64,000 nucleotides of DNA from Carboxylicivirga agarovorans. Lineage in GTDB: Bacteria > Bacteroidota > Bacteroidia > Bacteroidales > Marinilabiliaceae. Shown in pieces: positions 35,153-43,356 of the stretch. The DNA lies in assembly GCF_050589845.1 (NCBI RefSeq), contig NZ_JBNGPA010000024.1, forward strand, positions 1-64,000, given 5' to 3'. The notes under the pieces are model-generated. The model did not search any database and was not told where the DNA came from. It saw only the letters and a list, made by a program, of their open reading frames with translations. How positions within the stretch are numbered: position 1 is the first letter of the stretch; every line of letters begins with the position of its first letter. The position numbers and the translations under genes were made by a program.

Positions 35153-36628
35153 ATGCACAAACCTAATATTGAACAATTCGATAGGCTTTTTAAAGAAGAT
35201 GCAGTTTGGGGCGAACAGGAAGTGATAAAATTCCGATGGGTCTTGATTTCTGTTATTCTTGTATTTATCGGATATATCTATTATTCAGGAGAGACCGACA
35301 GAGCATTGACTTCTCTTTTACTGGCTACTGTTTATATTTTTTATAATGCAGTATTAAACATCTTACTGCGAAAGTATGGTAGTGCTACATGGATACGCTT
35401 TTTGTCTTCAACTATTGATATTACAATACTTTCCATTCACATATTTAATTATTCCTTTCTCTTTAAGCCTATTGCGGTAACTACTGCAGCTTCGGTGTTT
35501 TTATATCCGGTGTTGATCCTGTTATCTGTATTGAGATACGACAGACGACTGGTCGTATTTTCGGCTCTCTATTCTGTTTTATGCTTTAATATCATCTATA
35601 GCATCAGGTATCCTTATATTGAACCCGAATTGTTTGATAAGGTGGCATCAGCCAACTGGGCGGGACAGATTTACAAAAGCGCATACATGCTTGTTATGGG
35701 TTACTTCCTATACAGTATACCAAAGATGATTAATCGTTTGAACGCCAAGCATCAGGCAACCATTGAATTAAAAAGAAGTTCGGAGTTAAACCTCGCTCTT
35801 GAGAAGCAAAAGAATGAACTTGCCGTTTTACAGCTACACAAGGAAAAACGCCTGAATAAAAAACTAGCAGATCAAAAGTCGTTAATTGAGCAGCAAAAAG
35901 AGGCTTTACAGCATGCCAATATGACCAAAGACAAGCTTTTTAGCATAATTGGACATGATTTAAAGTCGCCATTTGCAGCACAAACGTCAATTATTGAGTT
36001 AATTTTGGCTGACTACAGCCAATACAATAAGGAAGAAATAAAGGACATACTAAAAACCATAAAGCATTCTGCTCATCAGGGACTTGATCTCTTAGGCAAT
36101 CTTCTGGATTGGTCGAAACAACAAAACAATCTGATCAAGCACCAGCTGACACCGGTACGCTTGTCAACAATGGTAAATGATGCGCAAGCGCTTCTTTCGC
36201 ATAATATAGCACATAAGGGAATAACCTTAATCAACAAAGTTGATTCAATGGCCACGGTTTGTGCAGATGGCAATATGATTAAAACAATTCTTCGCAATAT
36301 CTTAAGTAATGCCATAAAGTACACCAACAACAATGGTACTATTCAAATAACCAGTAATACTGAGGGTAATTTTGATCTGCTAAAAATTAAAGACTCAGGC
36401 ATTGGAATGACCGAAGATCAGATAAGTCGCTTATATAATATTGAGAATAATATTTCTACACCAGGAACAAATAATGAACCCGGAACAGGTTTGGGACTTT
36501 TGCTATGCAAAGAACTGGCTGAGAAGAATAAGGCTGAAATACGCATTGAAAGTAAAGTTGGTGAAGGTAGTACCTTTACAATTGCTTTTCCACGATTAAA
36601 CCTCGAAACAGAAAGTCAGGAAAAATAA
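35153..36628 (+). CDS. Sensor histidine kinase with membrane input domain
   Basis: The 491-residue protein has six probable transmembrane helices in residues 25-200, a coiled coil at about 205-260 (KRSSELNLALEKQKNELAVLQLHKEKRL), a HisKA domain with the phospho-acceptor in FSIIGHDLKSPFAAQTS (about residue 270) and an HATPase_c domain with ILRNILSNAIKYTNN, IKDSGIGM and GTGLGLLLCKELAE. No response-regulator gene is adjacent, so the partner is unknown. It reads toward lpdA with a shared terminator. Confidence 0.92.
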   Translation: MHKPNIEQFDRLFKEDAVWGEQEVIKFRWVLISVILVFIGYIYYSGETDRALTSLLLATVYIFYNAVLNILLRKYGSATWIRFLSSTIDITILSIHIFNYSFLFKPIAVTTAASVFLYPVLILLSVLRYDRRLVVFSALYSVLCFNIIYSIRYPYIEPELFDKVASANWAGQIYKSAYMLVMGYFLYSIPKMINRLNAKHQATIELKRSSELNLALEKQKNELAVLQLHKEKRLNKKLADQKSLIEQQKEALQHANMTKDKLFSIIGHDLKSPFAAQTSIIELILADYSQYNKEEIKDILKTIKHSAHQGLDLLGNLLDWSKQQNNLIKHQLTPVRLSTMVNDAQALLSHNIAHKGITLINKVDSMATVCADGNMIKTILRNILSNAIKYTNNNGTIQITSNTEGNFDLLKIKDSGIGMTEDQISRLYNIENNISTPGTNNEPGTGLGLLLCKELAEKNKAEIRIESKVGEGSTFTIAFPRLNLETESQEK

Positions 36629-36656
36629 AAAGACTGCCTTATTGGACAGTCTTTTT
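36627..36656. terminator. Bidirectional terminator between histidine kinase and lpdA
   Basis: AAAAAGACTG at 36627-36636 pairs with CAGTCTTTTT at 36647-36656, with T-runs on either strand. It serves the two convergent genes. Confidence 0.85.
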
Positions 36657-36677
36657 AGCTTCATTTTATATCTCTTA

Positions 36678-38069
36678 TTAGATATGAATCACTTCATCAT
36701 ATGCAGCTGCGGCAGCTTCCATAACCGCTTCTGACATTGTTGGGTGTGGATGTACTGCTTTGATAATTTCATGACCGGTTGTTTCCAGCTTACGGGCTGT
36801 TACCAATTCGGCAATCATTTCAGTTACATTGGCACCAATCAGGTGTGCTCCAAGCAATTCACCATATTTCGCATCAAAAATCAGTTTTACAAACCCATCT
36901 TTGTGTCCTGCCGCACTGGCTTTTCCTGAAGCTGAAAATGGGAACTTACCAATTTTCAATTCATGACCAGCCTCTTTCGCAGCTTTTTCAGTCATACCGA
37001 CCGAAGCTACTTCGGGCGATGTATATGTACAACCTGGAATATTACCATAATCCAACGGTTCAGGATTATGACCTGTAATTTTCTCAACACAAATAATGCC
37101 TTCGGCTGAAGCAACGTGAGCCAGTGCCTGACCAGGAACAATATCACCGATAGCATATACGCCCGGTACTGTTGTCTGGTAGAATTCATCTACTTTCACA
37201 CGGCCATTTTCAAGCTGTACACCTGTTTCTTCAAGACCAAGGTTTTCGATATTAGGAGTAATACCCACAGCTGATAATACAATATCAGCCTCGTGTGTTT
37301 CCTCTCCTTTTTTGTTTTTAATTACGACTTTCACTTTATCGCCCGACGTATCCACCTGAGTAACTTCAGCTCCTGTCATAACTTTAATTCCGGCCTTTTT
37401 AAAAGAACGCCCCAATTGCTTGGAAACCTCTTCATCTTCGACAGGTACGATAGTTGGCATGTATTCAACCAAAGTTACTTTAGTACCAATGGCGTTATAA
37501 AAATAGGCAAATTCACTACCTATGGCACCAGAACCAACAACGATCATTGATTCAGGCTGCTTATCCAGAGTTAAAGCCTTACGATATCCTATAACTCTCT
37601 CACCATCCTGGGGTAAGTTAGGCAACTGTCGACTGCGAGCTCCTGTTGCCAGTAAAATGTGTTCTGCAGTATAGACCGTTTTCTCTCCTGCTTCGTTTAA
37701 TACTTCAACTTGTTTGTTACCCAGTAGCTTTCCATTACCCTGAATAACCTCGATTTTATTCTTTTTGAATAAGTACTGAATACCCTTGCTCATACCATCA
37801 GCAACACCCCTGCTGCGTGTCACCATTGCTTCGAAATCTGCACTGGTTTCACCCTCTATTTTAACACCATAATCGGCGGCATGCTTTAAATATTCAAAAA
37901 CATTGGCACTTTTAAGTAAAGATTTTGTTGGTATACATCCCCAGTTAAGGCAAATTCCACCTAACTCAGAACGTTCTACAACAGCTACTTTAAGACCTAA
38001 TTGAGAAGCCCTGATTGCAGCGACATATCCTCCTGGTCCACTACCAATTACTATTAAATCGTAATTCAT
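36678..38069 (-). CDS. lpdA: Dihydrolipoyl dehydrogenase (E3)
   Basis: E3 re-oxidises dihydrolipoamide in 2-oxoacid dehydrogenase complexes or the glycine cleavage system, passing electrons to NAD. The 463-residue sequence has the FAD motif GSGPGGYVAAIRA, the redox disulfide GGICLNWGCIPTKS (Cys-x4-Cys), the NAD motif GSGAIGSEFAY, ATGARSR, and the C-terminal HPHPTMSEAV with the catalytic His-Glu pair. All key residues are present. No E1 or E2 gene is near, so it probably serves more than one complex. Confidence 0.97.
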   Translation of the reverse strand: MNYDLIVIGSGPGGYVAAIRASQLGLKVAVVERSELGGICLNWGCIPTKSLLKSANVFEYLKHAADYGVKIEGETSADFEAMVTRSRGVADGMSKGIQYLFKKNKIEVIQGNGKLLGNKQVEVLNEAGEKTVYTAEHILLATGARSRQLPNLPQDGERVIGYRKALTLDKQPESMIVVGSGAIGSEFAYFYNAIGTKVTLVEYMPTIVPVEDEEVSKQLGRSFKKAGIKVMTGAEVTQVDTSGDKVKVVIKNKKGEETHEADIVLSAVGITPNIENLGLEETGVQLENGRVKVDEFYQTTVPGVYAIGDIVPGQALAHVASAEGIICVEKITGHNPEPLDYGNIPGCTYTSPEVASVGMTEKAAKEAGHELKIGKFPFSASGKASAAGHKDGFVKLIFDAKYGELLGAHLIGANVTEMIAELVTARKLETTGHEIIKAVHPHPTMSEAVMEAAAAAYDEVIHI

Positions 38070-38217
38070 TTTATTATGTTTTGTTTCTTATTTAGACAAA
38101 GTTCAAATAACAAATGTAAAAAAAATTCAATGCCTTAAAAATGACACATCGATTACATAAACAAAATTAGAGGCCAAGAGTTTGAAATAAAACGACAAAT
38201 ATCAAGTATTGAAAATA

Positions 38218-38244
38218 AAAAAGGAGGCAAAAAGCCTCCTTTTT
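38218..38244. terminator. Terminator after the first TlpA-like gene
   Basis: AAAAAGGAGGC and GCCTCCTTTTT form a perfect 11-bp stem with a five-base loop, 22 bases after the stop at 38267 on the minus strand. Confidence 0.85.
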
Positions 38245-38266
38245 ATCTTATATGTAACAGATTACC

Positions 38267-39364
38267 TTAATTAAGCAGTTCTGCAATTTTTGCGTGTAAC
38301 TCCTCTCCGCGAAGGTTTTTAGCAATAATCATTCCCTCTTTGTCCAGTAAAACAGTGTGAGGAATACCCGAAACAGCATATAATTTAGCAGCTTCACAAC
38401 CCCAACCTTTTAAATCTGAAACATGATTCCATGTTAATTGATCATCTTGAATCGCTTTTAACCATGCATCTTCCTTCTGATCAAGAGAGACTCCAAGAAT
38501 ATCAAATCCTTTGTCTTTGAACTCTGCATATAATTTAACAACATTAGGGTTCTCACGGCGACAAGGACCGCACCAGCTAGCCCAGAAATCAACTAACAAA
38601 TATTTTCCTTTAAATGAAGATAATGCAACCGGATTACCTTCAGTATCATTCATAGTGAAATCAGGAGCCATTTTACCAACAGCAACAGCTTCAAGCTTTT
38701 CAATTTTCTCGCTTAAAGCAACATAATAGGTCGAAGTATTTAAAGTTGGATCTAATAATGCCAATCCTTCTTTCATTTCCTCAACTGTTTTGTGTCTGTA
38801 AACATTATTTACTATAAATGCTGAGGCAGGAGATGTTGGATTAGCTTTCACCACATCCATTTGAATATTTTCTACAGACTCCTGGTTGGCCTGGTATTCT
38901 TCGTAAATTGCTTTTTGCTTAGCTGTATCTCCAGCCTGGCCAGCTTCACCGTAAGCCTTTTTCAATTCATCATTCTTCTCACCCACTTCTTTTAGGGCAT
39001 CACTTACCGACTTGTACACAGTAAAAACAGCACCTCCGGTCAGATCAGCTTCTGCTATTTTATCAAGAGAACCATTAATTGTATACTCTACATTGTCAGC
39101 GAAAAAGTTTATGGTATTTCGAGAGTCAGCTTCTCCAAGCAATACAAATACCGGTTCAGTTAACTCAGTCGAATAATTTACCACACCTTCGGTAATTGTT
39201 AAAGTATCTTTTACATTAACTCCGTCTTTGTCATAAATGCTAATAACAACAACTTTATCAGCAGCGCCTTCAAGCTGACCAGTTAGTTTAAAACTTGCCG
39301 CCTGAGGCTGGCATGATGCCAAGGCCACTAAAGCTGCAAAGGCAAAGAATAATAGATTTTTCAT
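38267..39364 (-). CDS. TlpA-like thiol:disulfide lipoprotein with DUF4369 domain (copy 1)
   Basis: The 365-residue protein has a lipoprotein signal (AALVALASCQP), a DUF4369-type beta domain (SFKLTGQLEGAADKVVVISI, about 25-125), a helical linker, and a thioredoxin-like domain (about 230-365). The redox site is FWASWCGPCRRENPNVV and the cis-Pro loop is AVSGIPHTVLLDKEG. Such proteins reduce or resolve thiols in the periplasm, e.g. in cytochrome c maturation or oxidative repair. It is followed by a close paralogue upstream on the same strand, each with its own terminator. CAAATGTA at 39436-39443 (minus TACATTTG) could be its -7 element. Confidence 0.9.
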   Translation of the reverse strand: MKNLLFFAFAALVALASCQPQAASFKLTGQLEGAADKVVVISIYDKDGVNVKDTLTITEGVVNYSTELTEPVFVLLGEADSRNTINFFADNVEYTINGSLDKIAEADLTGGAVFTVYKSVSDALKEVGEKNDELKKAYGEAGQAGDTAKQKAIYEEYQANQESVENIQMDVVKANPTSPASAFIVNNVYRHKTVEEMKEGLALLDPTLNTSTYYVALSEKIEKLEAVAVGKMAPDFTMNDTEGNPVALSSFKGKYLLVDFWASWCGPCRRENPNVVKLYAEFKDKGFDILGVSLDQKEDAWLKAIQDDQLTWNHVSDLKGWGCEAAKLYAVSGIPHTVLLDKEGMIIAKNLRGEELHAKIAELLN

Positions 39365-39467
39365 TTGATGAATGTTTTTAGACTATTGTATCAATAGTCT
39401 GGGTTGTTTAATATGAGACGATAAATATACTTGCACAAATGTAGATATCAAAATATGTATACTAAAA

Positions 39468-39491
39468 AAGCCACCTTGAACAAGGTGGCTT
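39468..39491. terminator. Terminator after the second TlpA-like gene
   Basis: AAGCCACCTT/AAGGTGGCTT with a four-base loop, followed on the minus strand by T residues, lies 26 bases after the stop at 39517. Confidence 0.85.
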
Positions 39492-39516
39492 CTTCAAAAT
39501 TCATCTTACTGATATC

Positions 39517-40617
39517 TTAGTTCAGCAACTCTGCCAATTTCTCTTCTAAAGCAGAACCTCTCAGGTTCTTTGCAATAATTTTACCTTCTTGATCAAGTAA
39601 AAAGGTACTTGGAATACTCTGAATAGCATATGCTTCTGCCACTCCCGATTCTTCAGTAGCTAATACCTGAGTCCATGTTAAGCCATCTTCTACAATCGCT
39701 TTTTTCCAGGCAGCTTCATCGCGGTCAACAGATACACTTAAAACTTCAAAACCCTTACTGTTGAATGCCTTGTAAGCTTTAACTACATTCGGATTTTCTT
39801 TACGACATGGCTGACACCAGCTAGCCCAAAAGTCAACCAGTACATATTTACCTTTAAAACTACTCAATGAGACAGCTTCTCCGGCAGGCGTATTCAGCGT
39901 AAAGTCAGGAGCTACTGCTCCTTCAGCTGTAGCAGCCTGTGCCTTTTCATACTCTTCCAGGGGACCTAATAATTCTTTCATTTCAATAAAATACGGATGC
40001 GTCGACATTGATGGCTCAAACTGAGCTATTAGCTCACGAAGCTCTTCAAGATCCAGGGAACCAGCCATATTTAATGCGAAAAATAATCCACACTCATTGG
40101 AAACATTTTCATTAATGAAGTTCTTGAAGTAAGCACGTTGATCCTCGAGAAGTGCCTGCATTTCTTCCTGCAGCATTTTTTGCTTATCTGCATCCTGACT
40201 CATATAAGCCATCTGAAACTCCTGCTGCAGCTCTGCCTGTCTTTCCTGTCCTGGAATTTCATTATTAAATTTCATTAATAATTCAGTCAATTCAGAACCT
40301 TCTACTTCAATTTCAGATAGTTTATCAACGTTACCTGTAATTGTAATTTTATTATTGGAAATAAAGAATACAGCCGGCTGTTGTTTTCCGTCAACCACTG
40401 CAATGTACAACATAGGTGCATCCACACTTCCTGTGAACTGGAATACTCCATTATCCATTACCGTTGTGTCAACATCAACCGGACGACCTTTTTCAATTCT
40501 TTTTAGGATAACTCTTTCAGATGTAGCACCTTCAAGTGTTCCTGTAACTTCATAAGATTTTGGTTGACAAGCAACCAACATTGCAACACCAAAGATGGCT
40601 AACAAAACTTTTTTCAT
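39517..40617 (-). CDS. TlpA-like thiol:disulfide lipoprotein with DUF4369 domain (copy 2)
   Basis: The ATG at 40617 gives MKKVLLAIFGVAMLVACQPK, a good lipoprotein signal. The architecture is the same as the neighbour: DUF4369 domain (YEVTGTLEGATSERVILKRI), helical linker rich in Gln/Glu (QERQAELQQEFQMAYMSQD), and a thioredoxin-like domain with FWASWCQPCRKENPNVV and SIPSTFLLDQEGK. The active site is CQPC rather than CGPC, which could shift the redox potential. Both copies end in KNLRG and AELLN, so this is a tandem duplication. Roles are inferred from the family. Confidence 0.9.
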   Translation of the reverse strand: MKKVLLAIFGVAMLVACQPKSYEVTGTLEGATSERVILKRIEKGRPVDVDTTVMDNGVFQFTGSVDAPMLYIAVVDGKQQPAVFFISNNKITITGNVDKLSEIEVEGSELTELLMKFNNEIPGQERQAELQQEFQMAYMSQDADKQKMLQEEMQALLEDQRAYFKNFINENVSNECGLFFALNMAGSLDLEELRELIAQFEPSMSTHPYFIEMKELLGPLEEYEKAQAATAEGAVAPDFTLNTPAGEAVSLSSFKGKYVLVDFWASWCQPCRKENPNVVKAYKAFNSKGFEVLSVSVDRDEAAWKKAIVEDGLTWTQVLATEESGVAEAYAIQSIPSTFLLDQEGKIIAKNLRGSALEEKLAELLN

Positions 40618-40751
40618 GTGATTATAATTTATCTTCATTTGTCACATACAACAACCTCGAGAATAATTCATTCTGTAATGTGTCATTCAAGAATGTAAAA
40701 ACGGATTGAACAATGTGATTTAATAATAATGCCTAAAGCTATATATATTAT

Positions 40752-41864
40752 TTATATATTCTCAAAATAACTATCCAATAAATCTTTAGCGGCCATAAAC
40801 GAACTCTTCTCATCATTCAACACCTGATTTTCATTGATCGTTAACGCTTTTTTAATCAACGGATGATGATAGAAATTATTACGCAATTGCTCATTAATAC
40901 TTTCATACATCCAATATTTGGCCTGTGAACGCCTGTTTGCATCGAAATAGCCATTTTGTTTAGTTAACTGCACATATTCCAGGATCATATCCCAGATCTT
41001 ATCAACATCCTTATGGTACAATGAGGAACATGTTTTAACTTCGGGGGTCCAGCCCGATTTAGTTGGCGGAAACAAATGCAAAGCACTGCGATATTCAGCC
41101 TGAGCGAGTTTTGCACGTTCCACATTTTGCCCGTCCGCTTTATTTATAGTAATGGCATCAGCCATTTCCATAATACCCCTTTTTATACCTTGCAGTTCAT
41201 CACCTGCACCAGCCAGCATCAGCAGCAGAAAGAAGTCAACCATCGAATGTACAGCTGTTTCTGATTGCCCTACCCCAACCGTTTCGATAAATATGGTGTC
41301 AAACCCGGCTGCTTCACAAAGTATAATTGTTTCGCGCGTCTTTCGGGCCACACCTCCCAAGGAACCGGCAGACGGTGAAGGACGAATATATGCATCCTTT
41401 TCACCTGAAAGTTTTTCCATACGGGTTTTATCGCCTAAAATACTTCCTTTTGAACGCTCACTTGAAGGATCAATGGCTAATACGGCAAGCTTACCGCCAT
41501 TTTTAATAATGTGCATTCCCATGGATTCAATAAAAGTACTTTTACCTGCACCCGGAACGCCTGTAATTCCCAAACGAATACTTTTACCGGCATGTGGTAA
41601 GCATCGTTCAATAATTTGCTGCGCAACTTTCTGATGTTCAGGAAGTGAACTTTCCACCATGGTAACTGCACGGCTTAAAACCGTAACGTTTCCTTCCAGA
41701 ATACCATTAACGTACTCATCTATCGAAAGCTGACGTTTTCTTTTTATAATTCGTTTAGCAGCATTAGGGTTAATTGAAGGAGCATCCTCAACCCCCTTAT
41801 TTACTTTTAAACCTTTAAAATTCGGATCATTCTCTATGTGATGATGATCATCCGCTTTTTTCAT
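40752..41864 (-). CDS. meaB: MeaB/ArgK-type GTPase, methylmalonyl-CoA mutase chaperone
   Basis: MeaB protects and reloads the cobalamin of methylmalonyl-CoA mutase. The ATG at 41864 (MKKADDHHHIENDPNFKG) is preferred, because 41906 falls within the upstream gene's terminator hairpin. The roughly 370-residue protein has GITGVPGAGKSTFIE (P-loop), AIDPSSERSKGSILGDKTRM (base and switch regions), FIRPSP-like YIRPSPSAGSLGGVARKTRE, IETVGVGQSE and ITINKADG. Mutase genes are not in this window. Confidence 0.95.
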   Translation of the reverse strand: MKKADDHHHIENDPNFKGLKVNKGVEDAPSINPNAAKRIIKRKRQLSIDEYVNGILEGNVTVLSRAVTMVESSLPEHQKVAQQIIERCLPHAGKSIRLGITGVPGAGKSTFIESMGMHIIKNGGKLAVLAIDPSSERSKGSILGDKTRMEKLSGEKDAYIRPSPSAGSLGGVARKTRETIILCEAAGFDTIFIETVGVGQSETAVHSMVDFFLLLMLAGAGDELQGIKRGIMEMADAITINKADGQNVERAKLAQAEYRSALHLFPPTKSGWTPEVKTCSSLYHKDVDKIWDMILEYVQLTKQNGYFDANRRSQAKYWMYESINEQLRNNFYHHPLIKKALTINENQVLNDEKSSFMAAKDLLDSYFENI

Positions 41865-41890
41865 GCAACAGTTGGTATTTATAATAGAAT

Positions 41891-41921
41891 AAGGAGAGTT
41901 AATCATGTGCTAACTCTCCTT
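41891..41921. terminator. Hairpin after the DUF1573 gene
   Basis: AAGGAGAGTTA at 41891-41901 pairs perfectly with 41911-41921 around a nine-base loop. It lies 20 bases after the stop at 41942 and before the meaB start, and on the minus strand is followed by ATTCTATTAT. It probably ends the DUF1573 transcript. Confidence 0.65.
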
Positions 41922-41941
41922 ATTCCAAATCTTTTATAATT

Positions 41942-43027
41942 CTAGTTTATTTTCACATTACCAGTGATCATCAAGGTATGAGTGGTTGTTTTAGGATCAT
42001 TTGTAACTATCCTCACGGTTTTAGTCTGGCGTCCGCTTTTACCTTTTGAATCAAATTGGGCAGCTATTAAAGTTGTTTCTCCCGGCTCAAGAATTGTTTT
42101 TGCCGGCTTAATAGCAGTGCAACCACATGATGCTTTAACTTTACGTATTATCAGCTGTGTTTTACCTGTGTTTTTAACTTCAAACTGGTGCTTAACCACA
42201 TCTCCTTGTTTTATATCACCAAAATTCCAGTTTTTCTCTTCAATGGTTGCAACAGGGGCTTTTTTAAGCTTTTCAGCGTCCCATGTTGAGAAATCTTCCT
42301 GAATGGATGCACTAACGGTGACCCGATTAGAATAATTGCGAACATCATTGAAAATGATGAAGATATTGTCAGTTACAAATCCCCAGTCATTCTTTAGTTT
42401 TGCATCATATGTTGCTGTGATGACAGCCGCTTTTCCCGGCTGAACAACTTCAGGAATACATTTAATTTTTATGTGAGAAGGCACATTTACGAAACCTAAT
42501 TTAACCGGTTCTTCTGAAGTGCTGATTATTTTTATACTCTCTTCTTTAACCTGCACTGGAGTGATACTTGTAAAAGCCAGGTGCGAAGTTTCAAGTCTGA
42601 TTTTACCCATATTACGTGGATAAATATCTTCCATCGTCATTTCACGAGGTAAAACCTTACCATTAATGCGTAGAATTACTGTTGCATTTTGCGCATTTGA
42701 ACTAACTGTAATTGTCTTATTAAAGTTACCAGGACGATTTCGAGGATCAAAAGTCACATTAACCATACCTGAACCTCCCGGAGGAATTGGAGTTCTGGTC
42801 CATTGCGGAGTGGTACATCCACATGAGGCTTTTACGTTATGCAAAACGAGTGGTTGTCCGCCAGTATTCTTAAATTTAAATTGAAAAGCCTTGGTTCCAC
42901 CATCTTCTTTAACTTCTCCAAAATTGTGAATGACTTTGTCAAATGCAAGATTGGGTTTTGCATGTTGGGCGTATACATGACTTGCCAAAAAACTAATAAA
43001 GAGTGTGAATATGAAAAACTGCTTCAT
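41942..43027 (-). CDS. Secreted DUF1573 protein with repeated Ig-like (HYDIN/ASPM-type) domains
   Basis: This 361-residue protein has a signal peptide (FTLFISFLASHVYAQ). The first DUF1573 unit (about 28-125) is KVIHNFGEVKEDGGTKAFQF to FNKTITVSSN, with LHNVKASCGCTTPQW. A middle Ig-like domain follows, then a second DUF1573 unit near the C-terminus (WNFGDIKQGDVVKHQF, IRKVKASCGCTAIKP, RQTKTVRIVTNDP). The Cys-Gly-Cys-Thr motif in both units is typical of the family. Members are periplasmic or surface proteins of unknown role. A predicted promoter lies at 43124-43131. Confidence 0.88.
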   Translation of the reverse strand: MKQFFIFTLFISFLASHVYAQHAKPNLAFDKVIHNFGEVKEDGGTKAFQFKFKNTGGQPLVLHNVKASCGCTTPQWTRTPIPPGGSGMVNVTFDPRNRPGNFNKTITVSSNAQNATVILRINGKVLPREMTMEDIYPRNMGKIRLETSHLAFTSITPVQVKEESIKIISTSEEPVKLGFVNVPSHIKIKCIPEVVQPGKAAVITATYDAKLKNDWGFVTDNIFIIFNDVRNYSNRVTVSASIQEDFSTWDAEKLKKAPVATIEEKNWNFGDIKQGDVVKHQFEVKNTGKTQLIIRKVKASCGCTAIKPAKTILEPGETTLIAAQFDSKGKSGRQTKTVRIVTNDPKTTTHTLMITGNVKIN

Positions 43028-43123
43028 CGTTAAGTTAAGTTTTAAGTGCTATAATTTAGTTACTTCAACACATTCGTACGCAATACCAGTAATGAGTGTT
43101 ACAAGTATTGCACCAATTGAAGA

Positions 43124-43131
43124 CAAATCTA
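43124..43131 (-). promoter_or_regulatory. Possible -7 element for the DUF1573 gene
   Basis: CAAATCTA reads TAGATTTG on the minus strand, a match to TAnnTTTG about 97 bases before the ATG. No clear -33 element is seen. The rest of the 43028-43356 gap is AT-rich, and on the plus strand TAATTTTG (43244-43251) and TATTTTTG (43302-43309) are candidates for the divergent GH20 gene. Confidence 0.35.
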
Positions 43132-43356
43132 TAAATAAATTACAATGTTTATAGCCAGTTCAGTTATTTTAACAAGGCATTAATACCCCTGTTTTTTGTA
43201 TTAAACTTATACGCTGACAAAAAGTTCATATTGATGCCATCCTTAATTTTGTTTTTAAAAGGTTTCGTTAATCTTTTTATAGCTTATGAAATTTTAAAAG
43301 TTATTTTTGTTATTCTTGTTTTTTCACCCTAATAAAGTGTGTTGATCATTTCTGCC

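Noticed and set aside
41152..41634. 160-codon open frame antisense to meaB
   Set aside because: It is rich in Ser/Pro as expected for the complement of the GTPase gene; no domain match.
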